The notes: a model not told the origin generated them from the sequence alone. A stretch of DNA of 64,000 nucleotides from Bacteroides ihuae (GCF_900104585.1 NZ_FNVX01000005.1:372001-436000); one strand, 5' to 3'. Shown: positions 9,616-18,405, counted from the first letter of the stretch. Translations and numbers: made by a program.

Positions 9616-12600
9616 TGAGTGATACAATTGACATATTAAAGAAGCTTGCCTTACAGGTACGTAATGCTGTCGATCCGGCTGAAAATACAGCGGAAAGGGT
9701 AGGGCGTGTTCTTGTTGGCCTATTGGAGAATCTGAACTCTGTTGATTTAGAAGAATTGGCAAAAACTTTCCTTCGCAAAGATCAACCCGATACGGCAGCC
9801 GAACTAATAACATTCATAGAAGGTCTGGTTTCCAAAAAGGTTATCACTGCAGAAGATGGCCTTTTGCTAGGAAAATACGTAACTGGAATTTCAGGAGGCA
9901 AGATAGATTCCAACGGTGATGCCGAAGTACGCAATCTCATAGCACGTATCAAGGCAACGGTTGCGGTATTGGAAGTTACCGGAAATGCCAAAGCCAAGAC
10001 GGTAACTGTCACGGATAAAGTCACCACTCTGAATTTGCTCGTTCAAAAGCTTACAGAGACATACGATCTGAACGTATCCAATGTAACGACTTTGTTTCAA
10101 ACGATAGTGAAAGATTATGTGAGCTCCGAATCTTTTGTTCCCGGCATAACGGGCGAAGGGATGAAGTTATACAAGTCACTTTCTGGTGATTGGAATTTGG
10201 AAGTGGATAACGTTACTATCCGCAAGGCCATGACCGTTTTTGAGCTGATCATTTCAAAAGTCAGGGCGGTTAATGGCGGCTTGGTTGTCTCCCCTGCAAA
10301 CGGGCGTATCAAGTCAGTGGCAGAAACGACAGGCTCACCAACATACTACGCCTTAGGGATTGAAGGAGATATGGCCTTTGTCGCTGATGATTTGGTACGC
10401 TGTCAAGTGTTTAGCAGCACAGGGGCAAAATATTACTGGGTGCCGATTGATTCGGTGAGCGGTAAAACAATCCTGATCCTTAAATCAAAGTTCCCGGACG
10501 GAGTTGCTCCGGCTGTTGGCGATGACCTCGTTCAGATGGGTAACAAAACGAACACGGCCCGACAAGGTATATTGTATCTCACCGCATCCGAAGACGGTAA
10601 ACCCCGCTTCTCCGTATTGGATGGTATTAATTCTACTGATCTGACAGGTAAATCCAAAGTAATACTAGGTTGCTTGGATGGTATTACCGATTCTGATTTC
10701 CCCTCTGATGCACAGCCTCACGGTTACGGTCTTTGGGCGGGTAATGTATTCTTGAAAGGGTTATTTATCCTTCGCAATGGCAAGTCTATTGAGGATGAAC
10801 TAAACGATCAGATAACAGCAGTTCAAACAGCCTTTGAGGTTCGGGAAGGACAGATTAGCATCAAGGTTACGCAAGCAACAACGGCCGCACAAACGGCAAC
10901 GAGCAAAGCGGGAGAGGCGGCCACTTCTGCCGGAACAGCAAGTACTAAAGCGGGTGAAGCGGCAGGCTCGGCAACAACAGCCGGGCAAAAAGCAACTGAT
11001 GCAACCAAAGCTGCTTTCGACGCAGCAACTACTTTGCAAGCTGTAACTCAGAAGGAGACAAGCATAAACCAGACGGCCGATGCAATTGAACTTAAAGCCA
11101 CTCGTGCAGAAAGTGCTGCTGGACGTGCAGAGTCCGCCGAAGCTTCAATCAATATAAAAGCTGACGGAATAATTTTGCAGGCAAGCAATAAAGCGGCGCA
11201 AACGGCTGTGGATGGGGTGCAAATTGGTGGACGAAACTTATTTAGAAATTCAAAAGCAGTAGTTAATAATGCAGTGCCATATATCATAAGTAATGGAGCA
11301 GCATTGACTGTTGATACAACAAATACATACTTAGGAGAATCAACTTTAAAGGTTGAAGGAGCTTCTGGCTTTTGTTGGACTTATAATCCAATATTAGAAC
11401 CTAATATTGAATATACATTAAGCATGATGGTGAAAGGTAACAATGCATTAGCTGGTAACCTCGAGACTCCACTGCATATTCAAATACCAGTAGGCACTCA
11501 TACTTATGAAAATATATATGGGGGTGATCCTAATATATCTACTAGTTGGAAAACCATAACTAAGATATTCAAAAATACATCTACAGTTAATCAATCATTG
11601 CGTGTATATCTATATAGTATAGGTAGTGTTATTGTTAATGTGGCATGGGTTAAGCTTGAGAAAGGTAACAAAGCTACCGATTGGACGCCCGCCCCTGAAG
11701 ATGTGGATGCGAACATTTCCAAAGTACAAACGCAAGTCACCAGTGCCGTATCCCGTCTAACAATCGCCGAGACAAGTATAAGTACACTCGTATCTCAGAC
11801 AACCACAATTGGTAATACGGTTAGTTCCCATTCAACGAGTATCAGTCAACTGAATAATCAGATTGCATTAAAAGCCGACTCAACGACAGTTACGGGCATT
11901 AATACCAGATTAACATCTGCCGAAGCGAAGATCACTTCCGATGCTATCAATTTGACGGTTAAAAGTCAGATTAAAACGGCTGTTAATGATGTGCAGGTTG
12001 GTGGAAGAAATTTATTGCTAAATAGCGCTATAGAAAGATCTGGTTCCAGAGAATATGTTTCAATAGAAATCACAGATATAGCAATTGCTAATTTGGGTAA
12101 GCAAGTTATCTTCTCTTTTGATCTTTGCGCTGAAGGGCTTGAGGGTAATATTAACTTTTATAGCTTAGGGGGATACGCAATAAATATAAATAATAATTTC
12201 TCTGCAAGTAAAGAATGGAAAAGATTTTATTCTACTGTAGGATCATTTAGTTATCACCCCTCTGACCCTAATGGAGATCGATGTATGTTGTCTTGGTATG
12301 GCACTTATGGAACAGGAGTTAAACCTCATATTCGCAACGTTAAAGTCGAATTAGGCAACAAAGCAACCGACTGGACACCCGCTCCCGAAGATGTTACGGC
12401 CGATGCACAAGTAAAGGCAACAGCGGCTTTAGCTACCGCAAAGGACTATGCAAATACAAACTTTACAACAAAATCTACTTATAATGCAGGAATAGAAGTT
12501 TTAAGTAATCAGATCAGCAGTAAAGTTTCACAAACCGATTTCAACGGAAGTACAATAGCTTCATTAATAAATCAGAGTGCAGGCGCTATAAAAATTCAGG

Positions 12601-13607
12601 CGGTTAATATAGATCTTGCCGGGAAAGTGACGTTCAGCTCATTAGATAGTAGTACGCAGAGTACAATTAATGGTAAGGCGACTACGGGGTATGTAGACAG
12701 TGCAAAGTCTTCTGCAATCAGTACAGCCGCTTCGGATGCAACCACAAAGGCTAATACGGCTCTGACAAATGCGAAAGCGTACAGTGATACGCTTAAGAAC
12801 TCGTTAGGCGGCTTGGCTTATTTGAGTGCTGTTTCATTGGCCAAGCTTGACAGTACAATCGTTGAGGGCGGTTATATCAAAACATCTCTGATTGATGCCA
12901 ATGCGATAATAACCACGTCGCTTTTAGCCACTAAGATAGCTGCTACGGATATAACAACAGGCAGATTGACCGTTACGGATGGAGCTAAGATAGGCCCCTT
13001 TATTGTAAGTTCGGGAAGAGCTAGTTTAACAGCTACATCCGGCTCAGATTCAATGCTACTAAGTTCGAATCTGATTCGCTTTATTGGTAGCAATTCGAAT
13101 GTTTTCATTGGTGGCGATACATTCCCCAGCACAATGGGCGGAGCACTATTATGTCCGCAACGCACTGTAGTAACACGAAGCATTACTGGTTTTGGTTATG
13201 GAAATGTAGGTCATTATTTAAGTGTGGAAGGTGCTTCGTCTTATGATGATACGAATGCTCAATATACGGGCAATCATGCATTGTATATTGAAAAGGGGGA
13301 TATATGCGGCTTTAGGCTTCGCATACGTACCGTCTCATCATCTCAGACATTATCGGTAATGGATAGCATTATTATATCCGTATCAGATAGTGAAATATCT
13401 CTAACTCTTCCGGCATCTCCTGAAAAAGGTCAAATGTATTTTATAAGAAAAAACGGAGGCGGCAGAATATGGGTAAATGGCAGTTATATAGTCAATGATG
13501 GAGACTGGTATCGTGAAAGGTCTACAAGCGTACAACTAAATAGGGGCTGTTTTGCAATATTCATGTATAATGGCACTTATTGGACATACAATACTTTTAA
13601 TGGTTAA
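9615..13607 (+). CDS. Large modular tail fibre / tail tip protein
   Basis: 1330 residues from the ATG at 9615, which overlaps the upstream TGA. Residues about 409-476 are an Ala/Thr/Lys coiled-coil linker with repeats like KAGEAA. Two homologous beta-sandwich-like modules follow. Residues 535-698 start with VQIGGRNLF and residues 793-928 start with VQVGGRNLL. Both end in GNKATDWTPAPEDV. The C-terminal third has fibre-like repeats (LTSAEAKIT, KANTALTNAKAYSD) and an Asn/Gly-rich tip. This is the likely receptor-binding device. Confidence 0.8.
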   Translation: MSDTIDILKKLALQVRNAVDPAENTAERVGRVLVGLLENLNSVDLEELAKTFLRKDQPDTAAELITFIEGLVSKKVITAEDGLLLGKYVTGISGGKIDSNGDAEVRNLIARIKATVAVLEVTGNAKAKTVTVTDKVTTLNLLVQKLTETYDLNVSNVTTLFQTIVKDYVSSESFVPGITGEGMKLYKSLSGDWNLEVDNVTIRKAMTVFELIISKVRAVNGGLVVSPANGRIKSVAETTGSPTYYALGIEGDMAFVADDLVRCQVFSSTGAKYYWVPIDSVSGKTILILKSKFPDGVAPAVGDDLVQMGNKTNTARQGILYLTASEDGKPRFSVLDGINSTDLTGKSKVILGCLDGITDSDFPSDAQPHGYGLWAGNVFLKGLFILRNGKSIEDELNDQITAVQTAFEVREGQISIKVTQATTAAQTATSKAGEAATSAGTASTKAGEAAGSATTAGQKATDATKAAFDAATTLQAVTQKETSINQTADAIELKATRAESAAGRAESAEASINIKADGIILQASNKAAQTAVDGVQIGGRNLFRNSKAVVNNAVPYIISNGAALTVDTTNTYLGESTLKVEGASGFCWTYNPILEPNIEYTLSMMVKGNNALAGNLETPLHIQIPVGTHTYENIYGGDPNISTSWKTITKIFKNTSTVNQSLRVYLYSIGSVIVNVAWVKLEKGNKATDWTPAPEDVDANISKVQTQVTSAVSRLTIAETSISTLVSQTTTIGNTVSSHSTSISQLNNQIALKADSTTVTGINTRLTSAEAKITSDAINLTVKSQIKTAVNDVQVGGRNLLLNSAIERSGSREYVSIEITDIAIANLGKQVIFSFDLCAEGLEGNINFYSLGGYAININNNFSASKEWKRFYSTVGSFSYHPSDPNGDRCMLSWYGTYGTGVKPHIRNVKVELGNKATDWTPAPEDVTADAQVKATAALATAKDYANTNFTTKSTYNAGIEVLSNQISSKVSQTDFNGSTIASLINQSAGAIKIQAVNIDLAGKVTFSSLDSSTQSTINGKATTGYVDSAKSSAISTAASDATTKANTALTNAKAYSDTLKNSLGGLAYLSAVSLAKLDSTIVEGGYIKTSLIDANAIITTSLLATKIAATDITTGRLTVTDGAKIGPFIVSSGRASLTATSGSDSMLLSSNLIRFIGSNSNVFIGGDTFPSTMGGALLCPQRTVVTRSITGFGYGNVGHYLSVEGASSYDDTNAQYTGNHALYIEKGDICGFRLRIRTVSSSQTLSVMDSIIISVSDSEISLTLPASPEKGQMYFIRKNGGGRIWVNGSYIVNDGDWYRERSTSVQLNRGCFAIFMYNGTYWTYNTFNG

Positions 13608-13618
13608 TACTAAATAGA

Positions 13619-13894
13619 ATGACAAAGATTGATTTTAGAAAGATTGAAGTAAAGAATATTGAGGGAAAGAAAAGTACCGTCGATATAAGTAAAGAATTAG
13701 GTAATCAAATCTACCAAAAGACATCCGATTTGGGAGAGTTGGAATTAGCTCGAACTATTTATAAAGATGGTGAAATAGAAGTCGATGCGGGGCATGCAGC
13801 TATCCTTAACAGATACATCCGTGAGGGCTTTCTTGCTTTCGTGCAGGAATCGGTTTGCCCGATACTAGATGAAATTATTAATCCTAAAAAATAA
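13619..13894 (+). CDS. Small hypothetical phage protein
   Basis: 91 residues, eleven bases after the tail fibre stop and five before the next gene, so co-transcribed with it. Acidic and helical with no membrane segment. No family recognised. Small genes after a fibre gene often encode fibre assembly factors or minor virion proteins, but nothing in the sequence proves that here. Confidence 0.5.
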   Translation: MTKIDFRKIEVKNIEGKKSTVDISKELGNQIYQKTSDLGELELARTIYKDGEIEVDAGHAAILNRYIREGFLAFVQESVCPILDEIINPKK

Positions 13895-13899
13895 AGATC

Positions 13900-14229
13900 A
13901 TGTTTACAGAAGAATCAAGAACAACAACCGTGGTAGGTTCAGCCGAAAGCGGAGATTACAAGTACAAGGTTGATTATAACCTCAATGGGAATAACCTCGT
14001 GAATTTGCATTGTAACGTGTACAAGAAAGTCAGCGAAGAAGTAACGACCTCTACAGACAAACAGACAGTGGAAAGAGAAGAGTATGCAGGTCTCATGTTT
14101 CAGGAGAATGGCAACAAGCAGTTCTCTTTCCCGCAGGATACGGATATGACACCTCATATCACTGTGTTTGAAAGTGTACTTACAGAAGTGAAAGCGGGAT
14201 TGACAAGTGAAAATGTGACTGCTGAGTAG
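13900..14229 (+). CDS. Small hypothetical phage protein
   Basis: 109 residues, mostly beta (YKYKVDYNLNGNNLVNLHCNV), no signal peptide. Last gene of the structural operon, followed by a strong terminator. No family recognised. Confidence 0.5.
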   Translation: MFTEESRTTTVVGSAESGDYKYKVDYNLNGNNLVNLHCNVYKKVSEEVTTSTDKQTVEREEYAGLMFQENGNKQFSFPQDTDMTPHITVFESVLTEVKAGLTSENVTAE

Positions 14230-14258
14230 AAGCGGTGGTAATTTGTTGCAAATGTGTG

Positions 14259-14294
14259 CCGCCCTGGTCTTTAATTTGGCCGGGGCGGTTTTTT
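14259..14294 (+). terminator. Rho-independent terminator of the phage structural operon
   Basis: CCGCCCTGG / CCGGGGCGG stem (one G-T pair), 12-base loop, then six T. It closes the transcript running from the tail and head genes. The rest of the gap 14230-14411 shows nothing recognisable. Confidence 0.85.
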
Positions 14295-14411
14295 ACCAAT
14301 TTTAGCACAAAATTATATGCTTAAAAATACAATTATTAGGGGAAAACTACATCTAAAACGGATTAAAGTAGATAGTCCATAGACAGAGTAATTGCTTTAT
14401 TGGAGTGATAA

Positions 14412-15008
14412 TTAATAATCTAATTCTGATTGCGATCCTGAATATCGATCATCAACTACGTCATTTATTAAATGATTATCTTGATGTATGCTAAGCTTCT
14501 CTAGTGGTTTTAAAACTAATGACTCTACTATATTTTTAATATCTTCTTTAGGATATCCTATTGATTCAAGTATTTCGATCTTATCACTGATAACTGATAG
14601 TCTGAGCTTTTCTAATTCAAGATCATTGCGTATTTCTTCTTGTCGCATTCGATATTGTCTATCCTTTTTCCGTTCATGATGGTCCTTAAGAAATTCTCTA
14701 ATTTGTTGTATTGGGTTAAGACTTCCAATAAACTCCCAAAGGCCAGGAGATTGTATGCGTATTTTGCTTAATATAAGTTTGTCTTCTTCTTTAATATTAT
14801 AGTCGAATATTTCCAATGGTAAACTTCTGTTGTTGCCATAGGATGATAATATACTATCTATCTCTCTCTCAAAACATAAAATTCCGTTATATGCCTTCTC
14901 TATATCATTTAGAAATGATATAATTTCTTCTACCGATCCTAACCTGTTGGCCTTTATCGTTAAAATATTTTTGTCATCAGAATGATTTGTGAAGTTTGTA
15001 GTTTTCAT
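14412..15008 (-). CDS. Hypothetical accessory protein
   Basis: 198 residues, soluble, with a charged helical middle (HHERKKDRQYRMRQEEIRNDLELEK compositionally typical of a coiled coil). Transcribed against the phage late genes, AT-rich, with its own promoter-like sequence upstream. No family recognised. The opposite orientation and the 22-base promoter segment shared with the secreted-protein gene at 16333 suggest an accessory cargo gene expressed during lysogeny. Confidence 0.5.
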   Translation of the reverse strand: MKTTNFTNHSDDKNILTIKANRLGSVEEIISFLNDIEKAYNGILCFEREIDSILSSYGNNRSLPLEIFDYNIKEEDKLILSKIRIQSPGLWEFIGSLNPIQQIREFLKDHHERKKDRQYRMRQEEIRNDLELEKLRLSVISDKIEILESIGYPKEDIKNIVESLVLKPLEKLSIHQDNHLINDVVDDRYSGSQSELDY

Positions 15009-15046
15009 CGTTTTTATTTATAAAATTTCTGAATTACATTACATTG

Positions 15047-15068
15047 GCAAAAATATACATTGTTTTGA
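15047..15068 (-). promoter_or_regulatory. Shared 22-base promoter segment, copy 1
   Basis: On the minus strand it contains TATTTTTG (15055-15048), a match to the Bacteroides -7 box, 40 bases before the ATG at 15008. The same 22 bases recur exactly at 16361-16382 before another minus-strand gene. Confidence 0.5.
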
Positions 15069-15100
15069 TATGTTATTCTTTTATTTTAAAAAAAAACATT

Positions 15101-15108
15101 TATTTTTG
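15101..15108 (+). promoter_or_regulatory. Bacteroides -7 promoter box
   Basis: TATTTTTG lies 30 bases before the ATG at 15139 and diverges from the promoter for the gene ending at 15008. No clear -33 box. Confidence 0.4.
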
Positions 15109-15138
15109 TTGGTTGTAAAATTCTAAATATAATCAATT

Positions 15139-15594
15139 ATGAATGAATCGGATATTTTTGTAGGCTGCCTATATTCTTGTGGGCAATTTTATGTGAAGGT
15201 CAGTGCAAAGAGAATAGGTGCTGTTATAGGTTTAATTTCGAGTAATGTAACTGTAAACTTAAGTGATGAATATATAACATGGAGTGATTCTAATGAAATT
15301 CCATTTAATGTATTATCTCCAATACCGGTGGGACAGTTAACTTTTCTTTGGAATCAAAGAAGTGATGGAGCAATCTTCTTGGGCAATGAGTTAGAAGCTC
15401 CTGAACCATCTGTGACGAGTTATGATCTAGGACATAATATTTTTATTTCGGAGAGAGCAGGGCATTGGGTAATAGAGGGACGAGAAACGCCATTTCGATA
15501 TATCCACGAGCTTCAAAAGATATATTTTGAAATCACTCATAATGAATTGCCTACTTTTATTTTTACTCCTTATATCTCTGATTTGAATTTGTAA
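15139..15594 (+). CDS. Hypothetical accessory protein
   Basis: 151 residues, mostly beta, without signal peptide or membrane segments. Two Cys lie near the start (GCLYSCGQFYVKV). It is divergent from the gene at 14412-15008 and convergent with the Trypco2 gene. No family recognised. The AT-rich composition and placement among reversed genes suggest prophage cargo. Confidence 0.45.
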   Translation: MNESDIFVGCLYSCGQFYVKVSAKRIGAVIGLISSNVTVNLSDEYITWSDSNEIPFNVLSPIPVGQLTFLWNQRSDGAIFLGNELEAPEPSVTSYDLGHNIFISERAGHWVIEGRETPFRYIHELQKIYFEITHNELPTFIFTPYISDLNL

Positions 15595-15718
15595 AGTATA
15601 GACTGGAATTTATGTTTTTGTTTCACAATGAATCTAAGATGCTGTTTGGTATATACTTGATAGTATTGTTGTTAAATCAAAATAATGAATAAGGCAGCCG
15701 AATAAGCTGCCTTATTCA

Positions 15719-16087
15719 TTATTTTGATTTTATAATTCTAGGGTATACTCTGACGATTTTAGGCCTTCTGCCACCAGCGGTGTTGCTTTTTGCCTTTTCT
15801 TTCAATTCGTTATTCACAACTAGATTCAGAGTAACTTTATGCGTCTCTTGCATATTGTATTCTTTCTCTGCACCTGCTGTAATTATTTTAAAGTCCAATC
15901 CTCCTTTTTTACTAGAAGATTCTGTAGCAACGAAGTTAACTTCAATCGTTAAATCGTTTACGACAAATAAAGGTTCTTTTCCTTCACTTTCTCTAATCTC
16001 TTGAGATCGTATAAGTTCATCATGTACTTTTCTTATCAATTCAGCGATAAATAGTTTATCAGCTAGATTATTTTCTTTCTCTTCCAT
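15719..16087 (-). CDS. Trypco2-domain protein
   Basis: 122 residues. Residues about 13-95 follow the trypsin-co-occurring domain 2 pattern: an N-terminal helix (IAELIRKVHDELIRSQEI), a strand ending in TIEVNFVA, a GGLDFKIITAG hairpin, and the closing THKVTLNLVV strand. Trypco2 domains are known mainly from predicted conflict and defence systems with trypsin-like proteases or other effectors. Here it stands alone with a basic tail (GGRRPKIVRVYPR) and no protease nearby. A role as a prophage defence or sensor protein is inferred. Confidence 0.7.
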   Translation of the reverse strand: MEEKENNLADKLFIAELIRKVHDELIRSQEIRESEGKEPLFVVNDLTIEVNFVATESSSKKGGLDFKIITAGAEKEYNMQETHKVTLNLVVNNELKEKAKSNTAGGRRPKIVRVYPRIIKSK

Positions 16088-16108
16088 GACAATAGCATTA
16101 AGTGGTTA

Positions 16109-16333
16109 TCAATAACAAATTTTACAGGCTCTTCGTCCCATCTCTTTAGCATCCGCAAGGCTTATAGCTTTAATTTCTCCGCTACAGCGATTCAATCCTC
16201 TGCACTTATTGCTTAAATGATAAACGGTAGCTTTAGGTCCGGTACAAATATAGACGGAAGATGCTTCTTCTACTCCTGTAGTCATACTGAGTAATGGTAA
16301 GCAGAAGACCATTAATAATAATAGTTTTTTCAT
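16109..16333 (-). CDS. Small secreted protein with Cys-rich micro-domain
   Basis: 74 residues. A clear signal peptide (KKLLLLMVFCLPLLSMTTG) is followed by a short domain of the pattern YHLSNKC..L ... SLADAKEMGRRACKICY. This looks like the small zinc-ribbon-like domain seen at the ends of some bacterial secreted proteins and nucleases. It is probably periplasmic or lipid-anchored. It ends 21 bases before the Trypco2 gene on the same strand, so the two are likely co-transcribed. Confidence 0.6.
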   Translation of the reverse strand: MKKLLLLMVFCLPLLSMTTGVEEASSVYICTGPKATVYHLSNKCRGLNRCSGEIKAISLADAKEMGRRACKICY

Positions 16334-16360
16334 AGAGATTTGATTTATAGGATTATATCA

Positions 16361-16382
16361 GCAAAAATATACATTGTTTTGA
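16361..16382 (-). promoter_or_regulatory. Shared 22-base promoter segment, copy 2
   Basis: Identical to 15047-15068. The minus strand reads TATTTTTG at 16369-16362, 29 bases before the ATG at 16333. Probably the promoter of the secreted-protein/Trypco2 pair. Confidence 0.5.
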
Positions 16383-16496
16383 AATTTTGTTCTTTTTTGA
16401 TCCCGTTTTTTCAGATGACTCATTGTTTATTTCTTACTCGCATGTCTTGCGACCGCTTTCCATCTTCTTAACTCCTCTCTTCTTCTCTGATATAGG

Positions 16497-16504
16497 TAAG
16501 TTTG
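16497..16504 (+). promoter_or_regulatory. -7 box of the lysis operon
   Basis: TAAGTTTG lies 33 bases before the holin ATG. Upstream, at 16440-16453, the sequence CGCATGTCTTGCGAC forms a small hairpin that resembles GTCGCATGGCGTGCGAC at 4449-4465 ahead of the head operon. Confidence 0.4.
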
Positions 16505-16536
16505 TCTATCAAATTATATTTTAAACTAAAAAAGTA

Positions 16537-17010
16537 ATGGAAGAGAGTAATGTAATTAAAGGCACATCGGTTATCATCTTCGGAGGTGAGATGTTAAGCC
16601 TGTTTTGGGATTTGAGATGGATGATCATGTTAGCGGTTATCTTGGTGGCCGTAGATTTTAGATTCGGAGTTAAAGCGGCACAAGCAAGGGGAGAGAAGAT
16701 TCGTAACAGTAAAGCCGGACGTAGAACAGCAAACAAGCTGATCGACTATATCTGTTACCTTGTCCTTGGTGGGTTGATCGGGAAAGCTATCGGTGAACCT
16801 CTGGGAATTAACCCTACGCTTGTAGCTGCTGTTTGTATGGGCGTTGCATGCCTGTTTGAAGTGGATAGCATTCTTCAAAACATCTGTGAGTATAAAGGTG
16901 TGAAGTATTCCTTTAGCTTATGGAAAGTAATTATTGCCTTGGTAAAGTCTAAGCGGAAAGATATCGGTGATGCTATTGAAGAAGGAGTTGGAAAGGAGGA
17001 AACGAAATGA
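16537..17010 (+). CDS. Phage holin (holin_4 / TcdE-like family)
   Basis: 157 residues with hydrophobic segments at about 25-42 and 66-112, separated by a basic loop (KAAQARGEKIRNSKAG) as in the holin_4 family. The C-terminus is cytoplasmic and charged. It would permeabilise the inner membrane at the end of the lytic cycle. First gene of the lysis cassette. Its stop overlaps the next start in an ATGA. Confidence 0.75.
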   Translation: MEESNVIKGTSVIIFGGEMLSLFWDLRWMIMLAVILVAVDFRFGVKAAQARGEKIRNSKAGRRTANKLIDYICYLVLGGLIGKAIGEPLGINPTLVAAVCMGVACLFEVDSILQNICEYKGVKYSFSLWKVIIALVKSKRKDIGDAIEEGVGKEETK

Positions 17011-17186
17011 AAGCAAAACAATGTAGTACAGGTGTTTTAATACCAGAGGTATCTGCTCAAATACTTGAAAGTTTTGTGCAAGAAATAGATGGAGCAAAGT
17101 ATGTATCACTTGCTGATGCTGAGTGTGCAATTACGGCAGCTTTAGAGGAAGTTAGAAGATCTTTAATGTTGGAGGAAACGAAATGA
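17007..17186 (+). CDS. Small coupled ORF in lysis cassette
   Basis: 59 residues, ATGA overlaps with the holin stop at its start and with the DUF5675 start at its end. GGAGGAAACGAA precedes the ATG, and the same GGAGGAAACGAA precedes the next gene's ATG. The tight coupling indicates a real gene. The product is soluble, acidic and helical, with two Cys. No family recognised. It could modulate lysis timing. Confidence 0.6.
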   Translation: MKAKQCSTGVLIPEVSAQILESFVQEIDGAKYVSLADAECAITAALEEVRRSLMLEETK

Positions 17187-17602
17187 TTAAGCTGTTATTA
17201 AAACGTGTAGCCCGGAAGTCTGGTTACACTATCGGAAAGTTGTTTATGGATGGCAAGTATTTTTGTGATACATTGGAAGATACTGATCGATTGGATGAAG
17301 ATATGAGCCTAGATGAGATTAAAAAGTTGAAACAACCGGGACAAACAGCCATCCCGGAAGGCACGTATAAAGTAATTGTGAACGTCTCTCCTAAATTCAA
17401 GCGGTTGTTGCCTCGTTTGCAGAATGTACCGGGATTTGAAGGTGTACTTATTCATCGTGGTAACACGGCCAAAGACACTGCCGGCTGTATTCTTGTGGGT
17501 CAGAACAAGAAAGTCGGTATGGTACTGAATTCTACCTATTACGAAGAGAGGCTTGTCGAGCTGCTCAAACATGATAATAACATTTCAATTGAGATTGTAT
17601 GA
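17183..17602 (+). CDS. DUF5675 family protein, probable lysis enzyme
   Basis: 139 residues. It shows the DUF5675 pattern: an opening strand pair ending in FCDTLED, the IPEGTYKV turn, FKRLLPRLQNVPGFEGVLIH, then GNTAKDTAGCILVG. The conserved His in VLIHRG and Cys in AGCILVG resemble the active-site arrangement of L,D-transpeptidase-like folds, so a peptidoglycan-related role is plausible but not proven. It lies between holin and spanin-like genes. No amidase or lysozyme is visible nearby, so this is the best endolysin candidate. Confidence 0.7.
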   Translation: MIKLLLKRVARKSGYTIGKLFMDGKYFCDTLEDTDRLDEDMSLDEIKKLKQPGQTAIPEGTYKVIVNVSPKFKRLLPRLQNVPGFEGVLIHRGNTAKDTAGCILVGQNKKVGMVLNSTYYEERLVELLKHDNNISIEIV

Positions 17603-18135
17603 GAAACTCTATAAAGAAACTACAGTGTGTTAGTGTGATGTTTGGCATCATACTAACGCTTGTTACTCTGTGTTCCTGCAGAACAGCAAAGCAAATATCT
17701 AGCAACGTTGAAACCAAGTATGACTCGATTGTGGTTGAGAAGTTGGTTCCTTATGCTTTGCCGGAAGATAGTGCAAAAATCAGGGCTTTGCTTGAGTGTG
17801 ATAAGAATGGTAAAGTCGTGCTCAAATGGTTTGATGAAGAACACTCTAAACGAATGAGCTTGCAGTTCTCGTTAGATAGCTTGGGTAATTTGCTGGCTAC
17901 TGCCAAAACGGAACCTGATACTGTGTACTTGCCTCAGACAACTATCAATGTTGGGAAGAAAAGTGTTTCTCAATCTGTTGTTACGGTACCTGTGGAAAAG
18001 AAGTTGAATTGGTGGCAGACTACACTGATTTGGACGGGTGCTATTACTTGGTTGGCGGCTATTATTGCTTTGTTGTACTGGAGTAATAAGAAAACGAACT
18101 GGATGAGTTTATTGTGGAAATTGATTAAGAAGTGA
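17599..18135 (+). CDS. Unimolecular spanin-like lipoprotein
   Basis: 178 residues. The N-terminal signal has a lipobox-like LCSC (Cys27 as lipid-modified residue). The middle is hydrophilic, and a C-terminal membrane segment lies at about residues 138-161, followed by a basic cytoplasmic tail (KKTNWMSLLWKLIKK). An outer-membrane lipid anchor plus an inner-membrane C-terminal anchor is the architecture of u-spanins such as T1 gp11, which fuse the two membranes in the last lysis step. It overlaps the DUF5675 gene by 4 bases. Confidence 0.65.
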   Translation: MRNSIKKLQCVSVMFGIILTLVTLCSCRTAKQISSNVETKYDSIVVEKLVPYALPEDSAKIRALLECDKNGKVVLKWFDEEHSKRMSLQFSLDSLGNLLATAKTEPDTVYLPQTTINVGKKSVSQSVVTVPVEKKLNWWQTTLIWTGAITWLAAIIALLYWSNKKTNWMSLLWKLIKK

Positions 18136-18160
18136 GGATGATTTTCCTCACTTCTTAATT
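18126..18160 (+). terminator. Terminator of lysis operon
   Basis: Perfect 13-base stem TAAGAAGTGAGGA / TCCTCACTTCTTA with a 6-base loop. The left arm overlaps the spanin stop codon. Only a weak T run follows. Confidence 0.65.
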
Positions 18161-18357
18161 TATCCCGCTTCATCATCTTCTTATGCCTGTAGAAAATATT
18201 CCTCATTCCATTTTACCCTGTCTTTTGGTGGGGCTTTTTGTAATTTCATTGTTATAATATTTGCATCTTAACTACTTATTTTAACTGGATATCTTATTTA
18301 TTGTTGCAATATTAATTCCTTATTCAACCCTGTATTTTATTAGCGGAAAATTATATC

Positions 18358-18365
18358 TATATTTG
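18358..18365 (+). promoter_or_regulatory. Bacteroides -7 promoter box
   Basis: TATATTTG lies 40 bases before the ATG at 18406. No clear -33 TTG box. Confidence 0.4.
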
Positions 18366-18405
18366 AGCCGATGATTGTTAGTATTATTTTATTAAAAGCA
18401 AAATC

